From: Candidatus Leucobacter sulfamidivorax
GTDB lineage: Bacteria; Actinomycetota; Actinomycetes; Actinomycetales; Microbacteriaceae
NCBI GenBank assembly: GCA_016771945.1
Contig: QZLF01000003.1
Location: 682,001-746,000, forward strand
Reading direction: 5' to 3'
Length of the DNA stretch: 64,000 nt
A model generated the notes under the pieces. It did no database searches. It had not been told where the DNA came from and was given only the letters and a program-made list of their open reading frames with translations. The number at the start of each line of letters is the position of its first letter. Position 1 is the stretch's first letter. A program made the translations under genes and the position numbers. Below, one piece after another: positions 33,924 to 41,292 of the stretch.

Positions 33924-35153
33924 TCAGCCGCCGAGCGCCTGCCGCACCAGCGCGTGCCCGTAGTCGTTGCCGTTCGGGGTGCGCATGACGGTGTGGATGT
34001 GGAAGGGCTGCGGGGTCTCGTTCGAGAGGAACACGCCGCAGTGGTGGTCGAGCTCGACGATGACGACGGGGTTCTGCACCCGGCAGTAGTAGGGGTCGTC
34101 GGGGCCCGTGCCGCCCATCCAGGAGAACCAGGTGTCGGCCAGGTGCTCGCGGATCTCGCGCATCCGCAGGCGCGCCGGCCCCTCGGGCAGGATCGACACG
34201 AAGTCGGCCACCAGCGCCCAGACCGCCTCCTGCGCGGCCTCGCTCGCCTCGGCGATACGGACGCCCTCGATGGGGATCACGCGATTGTCCTGGAAGGCGC
34301 CGCCGAGGTGGCGCTCGTCGCCCGGGTGGATGCGTCCCTCGGGCAGCCCCTCGGTGAGGCTCTTGCTCGTCACGGCGACGCGCCGCTGCTCGTCGCTGAG
34401 CTCGGCCATGATGCGCCGGCCGAGCTCGATCCGCTCGGTGAAGGCGACGGTGCCCGCGTACGGACCCTCGTCGATCTCGTTGGGCTCGGCGCCGAGGAAG
34501 ACGGGCGAGACGACCATCTGCCCGTCCACGACGAGGCAGTTCACCGCGCAGTGGTGGCCGAAGAGCTGCCAGCCCCAGGGCGCCGTGAGGCTCGGCTCGC
34601 CGAAGACCGCGACGTTGTAGGAGTACTCGTTCAGGATGCCGGGGAGGCCCACGACGTCGCCGAGGAAGCCGTTGATCCGCATCATCGTGCGCACGTCGGT
34701 TGCGCCGCGCTCGCTGAGGCTCGCCTCGACGAGGCCGAGGAAGGCCTCGCGCACCGGCTCGGGCTGGAACTCGAGCCGCAGTCCGGTGTCGAACTGCAGG
34801 AACTCGGGGTTCGCCCAGTGGCGCCACTCGAGCGAGTCGATCGGGTAGGAGATGCGCTCGCGCTGCTCCACGTCGAGGGTCTCGAAGAGGCGCTCGGCCG
34901 CGGCCACCATCGCATCGACCGGCGCCGCGTCGGCGACGTCGGGGCGGCGCAGCGGGAAGAGGCCCGGGATGATCGCGCCGTCGGCGGTCACGCCGACGTA
35001 GGGCTCGTCGTAGAGCTTCCTCCACCCCTCGATCAGGCCGCCCGTGAAGTGGTGCTGCTCGGCGAACGGCACGTACTCGTAGGCGTCGAGCCCCTTGACG
35101 TCGGTGATGCGCGGGTGGTCTGCCGGGTACAGGTAGTCGCGGTATCCGCTCAT
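33924..35153 (-). CDS. DUF3500-family protein
   Basis: 409 residues, no signal peptide. Family-type blocks are PWGWQLFGHHCAVNCLVVDGQMVVSPVFLGAEPNEI in the centre, QNRVIPIEGVRI-like text, and a C-terminal QNPVVIVELDHHCGVFL / PFHIHTVMRTPNGNDYG part rich in His, suggesting a metal-binding enzyme. The biochemical role of the family is not established, to my knowledge. The gene overlaps the GntR-type regulator by four bases (ATGA), and a hydrolase of the FAH family is divergent, so the three probably form one catabolic unit. Confidence 0.85.
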   Translation of the reverse strand: MSGYRDYLYPADHPRITDVKGLDAYEYVPFAEQHHFTGGLIEGWRKLYDEPYVGVTADGAIIPGLFPLRRPDVADAAPVDAMVAAAERLFETLDVEQRERISYPIDSLEWRHWANPEFLQFDTGLRLEFQPEPVREAFLGLVEASLSERGATDVRTMMRINGFLGDVVGLPGILNEYSYNVAVFGEPSLTAPWGWQLFGHHCAVNCLVVDGQMVVSPVFLGAEPNEIDEGPYAGTVAFTERIELGRRIMAELSDEQRRVAVTSKSLTEGLPEGRIHPGDERHLGGAFQDNRVIPIEGVRIAEASEAAQEAVWALVADFVSILPEGPARLRMREIREHLADTWFSWMGGTGPDDPYYCRVQNPVVIVELDHHCGVFLSNETPQPFHIHTVMRTPNGNDYGHALVRQALGG

Positions 35154-35941
35154 CGCGGGTCCTCCTCTGGTGCTCGCTCGGTTCCAGGCGTCGCGGGCGT
35201 CTCCCCGACCTCGTCGGCGGATCCCGCGGCGCCGTCGTTGTGGATGCGCACCGCGGTGCGGATGCGCTCGGGATCCGCGGAGCGGATCGCCTCGACCAGT
35301 TCGACGTGCGCCGCGGAGCGACGCGCGATGTAGTCGGCGACGGTCTCGCCGACGCCCGTCTCGTCGTCGTAGCTGTGATCGCTGCGCACGAGATAGCCGA
35401 GGCAGCTCGCGTAGACGGCGCTCATCATCGTGTTCGGGCAGAGCTCGGCGATGAGCTCGTGCAGCCGCCAGTTGCGGTCGATGAACAGGTCGAAGTCGTC
35501 ACCGGCTCGCGCCAGCTCGTCGGCGGCGGCGGCCAGCCGCTCGCCGTCGGCGGACGTGCAGGCCGCGGCCGCCGCCAGGGCGATGGGCTCTTCGAGCGAC
35601 TCGCGCAGCTCGATGGCGTCCCGGACCGCGCGGTCGGAGCCGGCCGCGCCGAGCAGGGTGCGGCGCAGGCGCACGACAGGGGTCTCGGCCGCGATGAAGA
35701 GGCCGCCGCCGCGTCCGGGACGGATCTCGAGCGCTCCGCGCTCGCGCAGCAGCCGCACGGCCTCGCTCACCGTCGTGCGGGCGAAGCCGACCTCGGCTCT
35801 GATCTCGTCGAGCGTGCCGAGCCGGTCGCCCGGGCCGAGCCCCCGGGCGCGGATGTGCTCGACGAGCGTGTCGGCGAGCTGCTCGGCGCGCGATCGGGGA
35901 GGGATCACCGAGAGCGTGGCGAGGCTGGACTGCGCGGTCAT
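35150..35941 (-). CDS. GntR-family regulator, FadR subgroup
   Basis: 263 residues. The N-terminal winged helix (~20-85: ADTLVEHIRARGLGPGDRLGTLDEIRAEVGFARTTVSEAVRLLRERGALEIRPGRGGGLFI) is classic GntR. The C-terminal all-helical FCD domain has ELRESLEEPIALAAAAACT and DRNWRLHELIAELCPN, with a metal-binding Asp/His pattern. It precedes DUF3500 in one transcript and faces the FAH-family gene. A palindrome, AAGGTAT-N9-ATACCTT, lies in the divergent promoter and is its likely operator. Confidence 0.93.
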   Translation of the reverse strand: MTAQSSLATLSVIPPRSRAEQLADTLVEHIRARGLGPGDRLGTLDEIRAEVGFARTTVSEAVRLLRERGALEIRPGRGGGLFIAAETPVVRLRRTLLGAAGSDRAVRDAIELRESLEEPIALAAAAACTSADGERLAAAADELARAGDDFDLFIDRNWRLHELIAELCPNTMMSAVYASCLGYLVRSDHSYDDETGVGETVADYIARRSAAHVELVEAIRSADPERIRTAVRIHNDGAAGSADEVGETPATPGTERAPEEDPR

Positions 35942-35961
35942 ACCCGCTACTATAGACGCAT

Positions 35962-35984
35962 AAGGTATGTATGTTAAATACCTT
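35962..35984. promoter_or_regulatory. Putative GntR operator in divergent promoter
   Basis: AAGGTAT (35962-35968) and ATACCTT (35978-35984) form a perfect inverted repeat 20 bp upstream of the GntR start and about 70 bp upstream of the FAH-family gene, within an AT-rich patch. FadR-type regulators often bind such spaced palindromes. Confidence 0.65.
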
Positions 35985-36051
35985 TTGCGCCGCCTCGGTT
36001 CGCACCACCTTCGACACCCGGCGCCTGACCGCCACTAGGAGAGGAAGCCCC

Positions 36052-36942
36052 ATGCGTCTGATCGGCGTCGTCATCCCGCCCACCGAGGAGAACTGGCGCG
36101 AGCCCGACGTCTGGGTCGCCCGCACCGAGCAGCTCGACACCCCGACCGTGGGCACGGCGACGCTCGTCGCCCCCCTGCGGCGGTTCTGGGCCGATCCCGC
36201 CGGCGCGATGGCGAACCCCGACGGTCGCGAGGTCGAGGTCGGCGGCGATTCCGACGGCGGCGGCCTCGAGGTCGTGCCCCCGGTGCTGCCCGAGGCGCGG
36301 GTCGTCTGCGTCGGCCTCAACTACGCCGACCACATCGCCGAGGGCTCCTTCGCGAACGTCGAGCGCCCGCCCCACCCGACGCTGTTCGCGCGCTGGACCC
36401 GTTCCCTCACCGCCGGCGGCGTCAGCGCCCCGACCAACGCGAACGAGGGCGGCCTCGACTGGGAGGGCGAGATCGCCGCCTGGGTCGGCGCCCCGCTGCG
36501 AACGGCGACCGAGGACGAGGCGCGCGCCGCGATCCTCGGCTACTCGACCTTCAACGACCTCACCTCGCGCATCGCGCAGAAGCTCACCTCGCAGTGGATC
36601 CTCGGCAAAAACGGCGACCGCTCGGGCCCCATCGGGCCGCTCGTCACCGCCGACGAGGTCGGCGACCTGCGCGACGGGCTGCGGCTGCAGACCCGCGTCA
36701 ACGGCGAGGTCGTGCAGCAGTCGACGACCGACCTGCAGATCTACGAGGTCGCCGCGACCCTCGCGCACATCTCGCAGACCCTCACGCTGCAGCCGGGCGA
36801 CATCCTCTGCACGGGTACCCCGGCCGGCGTCGGCTACGCCCGCGACCCGCAGTGGCTGCTGCAGGACGGCGACGTGGTCGAGGTCGAGGTCGAGCGGCTC
36901 GGCGTGCTGCGCACGCCGATCGTCGGGCCTGAGGGGCGCTGA
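36052..36942 (+). CDS. Fumarylacetoacetate hydrolase family protein
   Basis: 296 residues. The FAH fold starts at ~75: RVVCVGLNYADHIAEG, LDWEGEIAAWVG (metal-binding Glu pair with a preceding Glu), YSTFNDLTSRIAQ, WILGKNGDRSGPIGP and PGDILCTGTPAGVGYARDP. The catalytic His and Glu/Asp metal ligands are present. Family members hydrolyse or decarboxylate beta-diketo acids late in aromatic breakdown. GGAGAGGAAG lies before the ATG. It is divergent from the GntR/DUF3500 pair and presumably coregulated. The exact substrate is unknown. Confidence 0.93.
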   Translation: MRLIGVVIPPTEENWREPDVWVARTEQLDTPTVGTATLVAPLRRFWADPAGAMANPDGREVEVGGDSDGGGLEVVPPVLPEARVVCVGLNYADHIAEGSFANVERPPHPTLFARWTRSLTAGGVSAPTNANEGGLDWEGEIAAWVGAPLRTATEDEARAAILGYSTFNDLTSRIAQKLTSQWILGKNGDRSGPIGPLVTADEVGDLRDGLRLQTRVNGEVVQQSTTDLQIYEVAATLAHISQTLTLQPGDILCTGTPAGVGYARDPQWLLQDGDVVEVEVERLGVLRTPIVGPEGR

Positions 36943-36975
36943 GCGCGCTCGGCTCACACGGGCCGTGCCTCGGCC

Positions 36976-37572
36976 TCAGTCGGCGCAGCGCAGTTCGGCG
37001 ATCATCTTGTCGATGCTGGCCCGCAGCTTCTCGTCGTTGGTGCTCTCGGGCAGGAGCACCGCCATCATCTGCCACCCCGCGTTGTGCACCGAGACCCAGT
37101 CGACGCCCTGCTCGATGTCGAAGTCCGGGTCGACCTCGCCGTCCTCCCGGGCCTGCAGCAGCAGGGTGCGGATGAGTGCACGGCGCCGTTCGATGTTGTC
37201 GTGGTGGATGTCGTAGAGTTCGGGATCCTGCGCAGCCCGATCCCAGAAGGAGAGCACGACGCGCGAGTTCTCGGACCCGACATCGTCGAAGGGCAGCAGC
37301 GCCTGGGACATGCGTCGGAGTGCCTCGAGTCCGCGCACTCCCTCGGTGCAGTCGAGCGTGCGCGCGTGGGACTCGTTGAAGACCTGCAGGAACGCCGCGA
37401 CGAGCAGACTCCGCTTGTCGGGGAAGTAGCGCGTGAGGGTGCCGTGCACGCAGCCGGCCTCGGCGGCGATCTCGCGCATCGTCACGCGGTCGAAGCCGTT
37501 CCGGATGATGATCTGGGTCACGGCCTTGGCGATGTGGTTGCGCCGCTCCTCGTGATCCACGATCTTCGGCAT
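36976..37572 (-). CDS. TetR-family transcriptional regulator 2
   Basis: 198 residues. DNA-binding helices: IAKAVTQIIIRNGFDRVTMREIAAEAGCVHGTLTRYFPDKRSLLVAAF. The C-terminal domain has GWQMMAVLLPES, like regulator 1, so they are paralogs. The recognition helix differs (CVHGTLTRY against FAHGVIIKY), matching a different operator: two copies of AATAGCCAATTGGCCGTTA lie between this gene and the divergent lipoprotein gene. It is convergent with the FAH-family gene. Confidence 0.92.
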   Translation of the reverse strand: MPKIVDHEERRNHIAKAVTQIIIRNGFDRVTMREIAAEAGCVHGTLTRYFPDKRSLLVAAFLQVFNESHARTLDCTEGVRGLEALRRMSQALLPFDDVGSENSRVVLSFWDRAAQDPELYDIHHDNIERRRALIRTLLLQAREDGEVDPDFDIEQGVDWVSVHNAGWQMMAVLLPESTNDEKLRASIDKMIAELRCAD

Positions 37573-37656
37573 AGTCGTCGCCTTCCTGTCCCCAACATCA
37601 TAGGGAGACCTCGATCACCGAACGTCGCGGACGCATCGACCGCGATCGAACTTTTT

Positions 37657-37675
37657 AATAGCCAATTGGCCGTTA
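37657..37675. promoter_or_regulatory. Putative TetR2 operator, copy 1
   Basis: AATAGCCAATTGGCCGTTA, centred on the palindrome GCCAATTGGC, in the AT-rich divergent gap between tetR2 and the lipoprotein/sulfatase locus. An identical 19-mer lies at 37724-37742. Confidence 0.7.
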
Positions 37676-37723
37676 TTGTTACCCGCTCGTTATCTTCGTC
37701 CACTGCGCAGGGGCTAGCGTTTA

Positions 37724-37742
37724 AATAGCCAATTGGCCGTTA
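37724..37742. promoter_or_regulatory. Putative TetR2 operator, copy 2
   Basis: Exact repeat of AATAGCCAATTGGCCGTTA, 67 bp from copy 1 and 55 bp before the lipoprotein ATG. The paired identical sites suggest control of both divergent transcripts. Confidence 0.7.
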
Positions 37743-37797
37743 AAAACCTCGGGATCCGTACCTGAGATCTCGATACCTCCCGGACGAAGGAGTCTGA

Positions 37798-38811
37798 ATG
37801 ATGAAACGCGCACGTCTCGCCGCCGGCACCGCCCTCGCACTGGCGGCAGCTCTCGCGGCAACCGGCTGCTCTTCAGGCGCCTCCGCGCCCGAGTCGAACG
37901 AGGCGACGACGAGTGAGGCCCCTCAGGAGCTCACCACCATCAAGGTCGCGACGACTCCGAACATCGTGATGGGCGCCCTCTTCCTCGGCATCGAGCAGGG
38001 CATCTTCGAGGAGGAGGGCCTGAAGGTCGAGACCACCGCCGTGGCGAACCCGCCCGCGGGCATCGCGGCGGCGCAGAGCGGACAGGTCGACTTCGCCTAC
38101 TCCCCGAGCATCCCGCTGCTGAACGCGCTGTCGCAGAGCGTGCCGGTGCGCGTCGTCGCTCCGGCCGACGGCTACGAGAGCGGCGCGATCGACTCGCCCG
38201 ATCTCGCGCAGGTCGACGACACCGGGTTCTATGCCGGTGCCGCGAGCGGGATCACCGAGCTCTCCCAGCTGGAGGGCAGGACCATCGCGGTCCCCGCCCG
38301 CAAGGCCCATCTCGAGGTGGTCATCACCGCCGCGCTGGTGGACGCCGGAGTCGATCCCAACAGCGTGAACTGGGTGGCCCTCGACTATGCTTCGGCGATC
38401 ACTTCACTCGGGAACGGAACGATCGACGCCGCCGGGCTCGCGAGCCCCTTCACCTTCCAGGCCGCGGAGGAGGGCGCCCACCTCCTCCTCTCGCCCTCGA
38501 TCGAGTTCTTCCGGGAGGGCGCGGTGGGCGTGTGGACCACCGGCACCACCACCGCGGACCAGAAGCCGGAGGTGATCGCGGCCTTCCAGCGAGCCATCGT
38601 CAAGGCGAACGCCTACGCCAACGAGAACCCCGAGCTCGCCATCGAGGCGGGCCTCGCGGCGGCCAACTCGACGCTCACCGCCGACCAGGTGAATCCTCCG
38701 TACTGGCCGACCGAGATGGACATCGATGACATCGAGCGGGTGAACGAGAAGCTCGTGAAACTCGGCTTCCTGCCGGCGAAGGTCGATCTCGACGGGCTCA
38801 TCATCGAATAG
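37798..38811 (+). CDS. Orphan substrate-binding lipoprotein, NMT1/SsuA type
   Basis: 337 residues. The signal peptide starts MMKRARLAAGTALALAAALA, with lipobox ATGC (Cys ~23). Blocks LTTIKVATTPNIVMGALFLGIEQ, FEEEGLKVETTAVANPPAG, AAQSGQVDFAYSPSIPLL and LEGRTIAVPARKAHLE are shared with the transporter 1 protein (17587-18597). No permease or ATPase genes follow; the next gene is sulfatase 2. It may feed transporter 1 with another solute. GAAGGAG precedes the start. Expression is probably controlled by TetR2. Confidence 0.92.
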   Translation: MMKRARLAAGTALALAAALAATGCSSGASAPESNEATTSEAPQELTTIKVATTPNIVMGALFLGIEQGIFEEEGLKVETTAVANPPAGIAAAQSGQVDFAYSPSIPLLNALSQSVPVRVVAPADGYESGAIDSPDLAQVDDTGFYAGAASGITELSQLEGRTIAVPARKAHLEVVITAALVDAGVDPNSVNWVALDYASAITSLGNGTIDAAGLASPFTFQAAEEGAHLLLSPSIEFFREGAVGVWTTGTTTADQKPEVIAAFQRAIVKANAYANENPELAIEAGLAAANSTLTADQVNPPYWPTEMDIDDIERVNEKLVKLGFLPAKVDLDGLIIE

Positions 38812-38927
38812 CCCCGAGGCGCGAACGCCGTGGCGGCCTGCTGCCCGAGGACATCTCGTCGCCACGGCGCTTGCCCCCCGCCAAAGAACCGAAGCCCCCG
38901 AATCGCAGAGAGCAGGCAGCGACCGAT

Positions 38928-41249
38928 ATGACAGCAGACGAAAGCCCCGCCTACTCCAGGTTCCAGGGCAAGGCTCGGGAGTTCGTCTCCGATTCCGAGC
39001 CCTGGTACCCGCCGCGCGCCTGCGCCGCTGCGGGCGCCCCGAACGTGGTCGTCGTGCTCGTCGACGACCTCGGCTTCAGCGACCTCGGCCCCTTCGGCGG
39101 CGAGATCGACACCCCGCACATCGACCGACTCGCCGGCGACGGCTGGGTCTTCACGAACTACCGCACCGCACCGCTGTGCTCCCCCGCGCGGGCCGCTCTG
39201 CTGACCGGCCTGAATCCTCATCGCGCCGGTTTCGGCTTCGTGGCGCACACGGATCCCGGCTATCCGGGCTTCACGTGCGAGCTGCCGCAGGACACGCCCA
39301 CGCTCGCGGAGTCTCTGCGTGCCGGCGGCTACGCCACCTTCATGGTCGGCAAATGGCACCTCACCGGCGAATCACGCCTCCACGACGCCGCCGACAAATC
39401 CTCCTGGCCCACACAACGCGGCTTCGACCGCTACTACGGACCCATGGACGGCTTCACCTCCCTCCACCACCCCCACCGCCTCATCCGCGACAACTCCGTC
39501 ATCGACACCCCCGAGTTCCCCGACGGGTACTTCCTCACCGACGACCTCACCGACCAGGCCATCGGCATGATCGACGACCTCCGCGCGAACGACACCGAGA
39601 AACCCTTCTTCCTCTACTTCGCCCACACCGCCGTCCACGGACCCGTCCAAGCCAAACAGGCCGACATCGAGAAATACCGGGGCCGCTACCAAGCCGGCTG
39701 GGACGCCCTCCGCGAAGCCCGCTTCACCAGACAACGCGAACTCGGCATCGTGCCGCCGGAGGCGCGGCTGCCCGAGGAGGACGGCGCGCGCGGTGGGCGG
39801 ATCCCGTCCTGGGACTCCCTCTCCCCCGAGCAGCAGCAGCTCTTCGCCCGCCACATGGAGGTCTACGCCGCGTGCGTCGACGAGGTCGATCAGAGCCTCG
39901 GCCGCGTGCTCGAGCGACTCGAGAAGCTCGGCGAACTCGACAACACGATCGTCGTGATCGCGAGCGACAACGGCGGCACCGCCGAGGGCGGCCCGACCGG
40001 GACGCGCAGCTACTTCGCGCAGTTCGTCGCAGGGCTGCCCCTGCCCGAGGACTGGGTGGCCGATGTACCGCGACCCCTCGAGCTCATCGGCGGGCCCCGG
40101 GTGCACGGCCACTACCCGGCGGGTTGGGCGCGGGTCTCGAACACCCCCTTCCGCTCCTTCAAGGGCTCGGTCTACGAGGGCGGCGTGCACGCGCCGCTCG
40201 TCGTCTCCTGGCCCGCGGGCCTCGGCACCCCGGCCGGTCCTCTCACGCGCGAGCAGACGGCCTTCGTCTCCGACCTCGCGCCCACGATCCTCGACCTCAC
40301 CGGCGTGCCGCCCCTCCGCGAGCGCGGAGGCCGGCCCACGGAGGCCTTCGACGGCGAGAGCCTGGCCGCCGCCCTGCGCGATCCCTCCGCTCCCGGGCGC
40401 TCGCGCCAGTACTTCGAGTGCGGCGGATCCCGAGCCCTCGTCGACGGCGAGTGGAAGGCCCTCGCGCCGCTCCCGCCGAGCGCCGCGGAAGGCGTCACGG
40501 GCGGCCCCTGGGAGCTCTACCGGCTCTCCGAGGATCCCACCGAGACCCGCGACCTCGCCTCGGCGGATCCCGAGCGCGTGCGCGAGCTCGCCGAGACCTG
40601 GCGCGCGGAGGCCTGGCGCAACACCGTGTTCCCCATCGCCGACGACGGCTCGCTCTTCTCCGTGCGCCCCACGACCGAGGAGCCGCTCTCCCGGCCCGTC
40701 GACCTCGCCCCGTTCCGTCCTCCGCTCGAACGCTTCCGCTCCGCGAAACTCACCGTACTCCGATCCTTCACCGTCGAGATCGACACCGTCCTCGGCACCG
40801 ACGCAGCAGGCGTGCTCGTAGCTCACGGCGATCAGGGCGGCGGCTACCTCCTCGCCATCGACCACGGCGCACCCCTCCTCTCCTACAACGCCTACGGCGA
40901 CATGCACCGCGCCACCGGCACCGCCCTCACCCCCGGCCCCCACCGGCTCACCCTCCACGTCGACGAACTCCCCGAACTCAGGTGGCGGATCCGCCTCGAC
41001 ATCGACGACACCCTCGATGCCGAGATCCCCTCCGTGCCCATGCTCCTGGGCATGGCCCCCTTCACCGGCATCAGCATCGGCTACGACTACGGCGGACCCA
41101 TCGACTGGAACCTATACGAACAACACCGCAGCTACCGCTTCACCGGCGGCGAACTGCTGAACGTCCGCTACATCCCCGGAGCACCCTCGCAGTACGACCG
41201 CACCGTACTCCACGCCATCGACGACGCGGTCGCCCTCATCGCCGATTGA
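38928..41249 (+). CDS. Cytoplasmic type I sulfatase (arylsulfatase family), copy 2
   Basis: 773 residues from ATG 38928; 19 more codons upstream are possible but poorly conserved. No signal peptide. VVLVDDLGFSD (D46, D47) and PLCSPARAALLTG (C84, formylglycine site) are intact, as are MVGKWHL, DGFTSLHHPHR, ASDNGG and GGVHAPLVVSWP. It is a paralog of copy 1 with a normal level of divergence except for the last ~170 codons, where the DNA is almost identical. It follows the orphan lipoprotein by 116 bp and precedes a family-5 binding protein. Confidence 0.92.
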   Translation: MTADESPAYSRFQGKAREFVSDSEPWYPPRACAAAGAPNVVVVLVDDLGFSDLGPFGGEIDTPHIDRLAGDGWVFTNYRTAPLCSPARAALLTGLNPHRAGFGFVAHTDPGYPGFTCELPQDTPTLAESLRAGGYATFMVGKWHLTGESRLHDAADKSSWPTQRGFDRYYGPMDGFTSLHHPHRLIRDNSVIDTPEFPDGYFLTDDLTDQAIGMIDDLRANDTEKPFFLYFAHTAVHGPVQAKQADIEKYRGRYQAGWDALREARFTRQRELGIVPPEARLPEEDGARGGRIPSWDSLSPEQQQLFARHMEVYAACVDEVDQSLGRVLERLEKLGELDNTIVVIASDNGGTAEGGPTGTRSYFAQFVAGLPLPEDWVADVPRPLELIGGPRVHGHYPAGWARVSNTPFRSFKGSVYEGGVHAPLVVSWPAGLGTPAGPLTREQTAFVSDLAPTILDLTGVPPLRERGGRPTEAFDGESLAAALRDPSAPGRSRQYFECGGSRALVDGEWKALAPLPPSAAEGVTGGPWELYRLSEDPTETRDLASADPERVRELAETWRAEAWRNTVFPIADDGSLFSVRPTTEEPLSRPVDLAPFRPPLERFRSAKLTVLRSFTVEIDTVLGTDAAGVLVAHGDQGGGYLLAIDHGAPLLSYNAYGDMHRATGTALTPGPHRLTLHVDELPELRWRIRLDIDDTLDAEIPSVPMLLGMAPFTGISIGYDYGGPIDWNLYEQHRSYRFTGGELLNVRYIPGAPSQYDRTVLHAIDDAVALIAD
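40708..41214 (+). repeat. Near-identical inverted repeat, arm 2 (sulfatase 3' segment)
   Basis: Reverse complement of 12785-13291, with two mismatches in 507 bp by my count (near 40772 and 40831). The arms are 27 kb apart and in opposite orientation. Confidence 0.93.
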
Positions 41250-41292
41250 CACCACCTCCCTCCCTCTCCCCTCCCGTACCGAAAGGAACACC

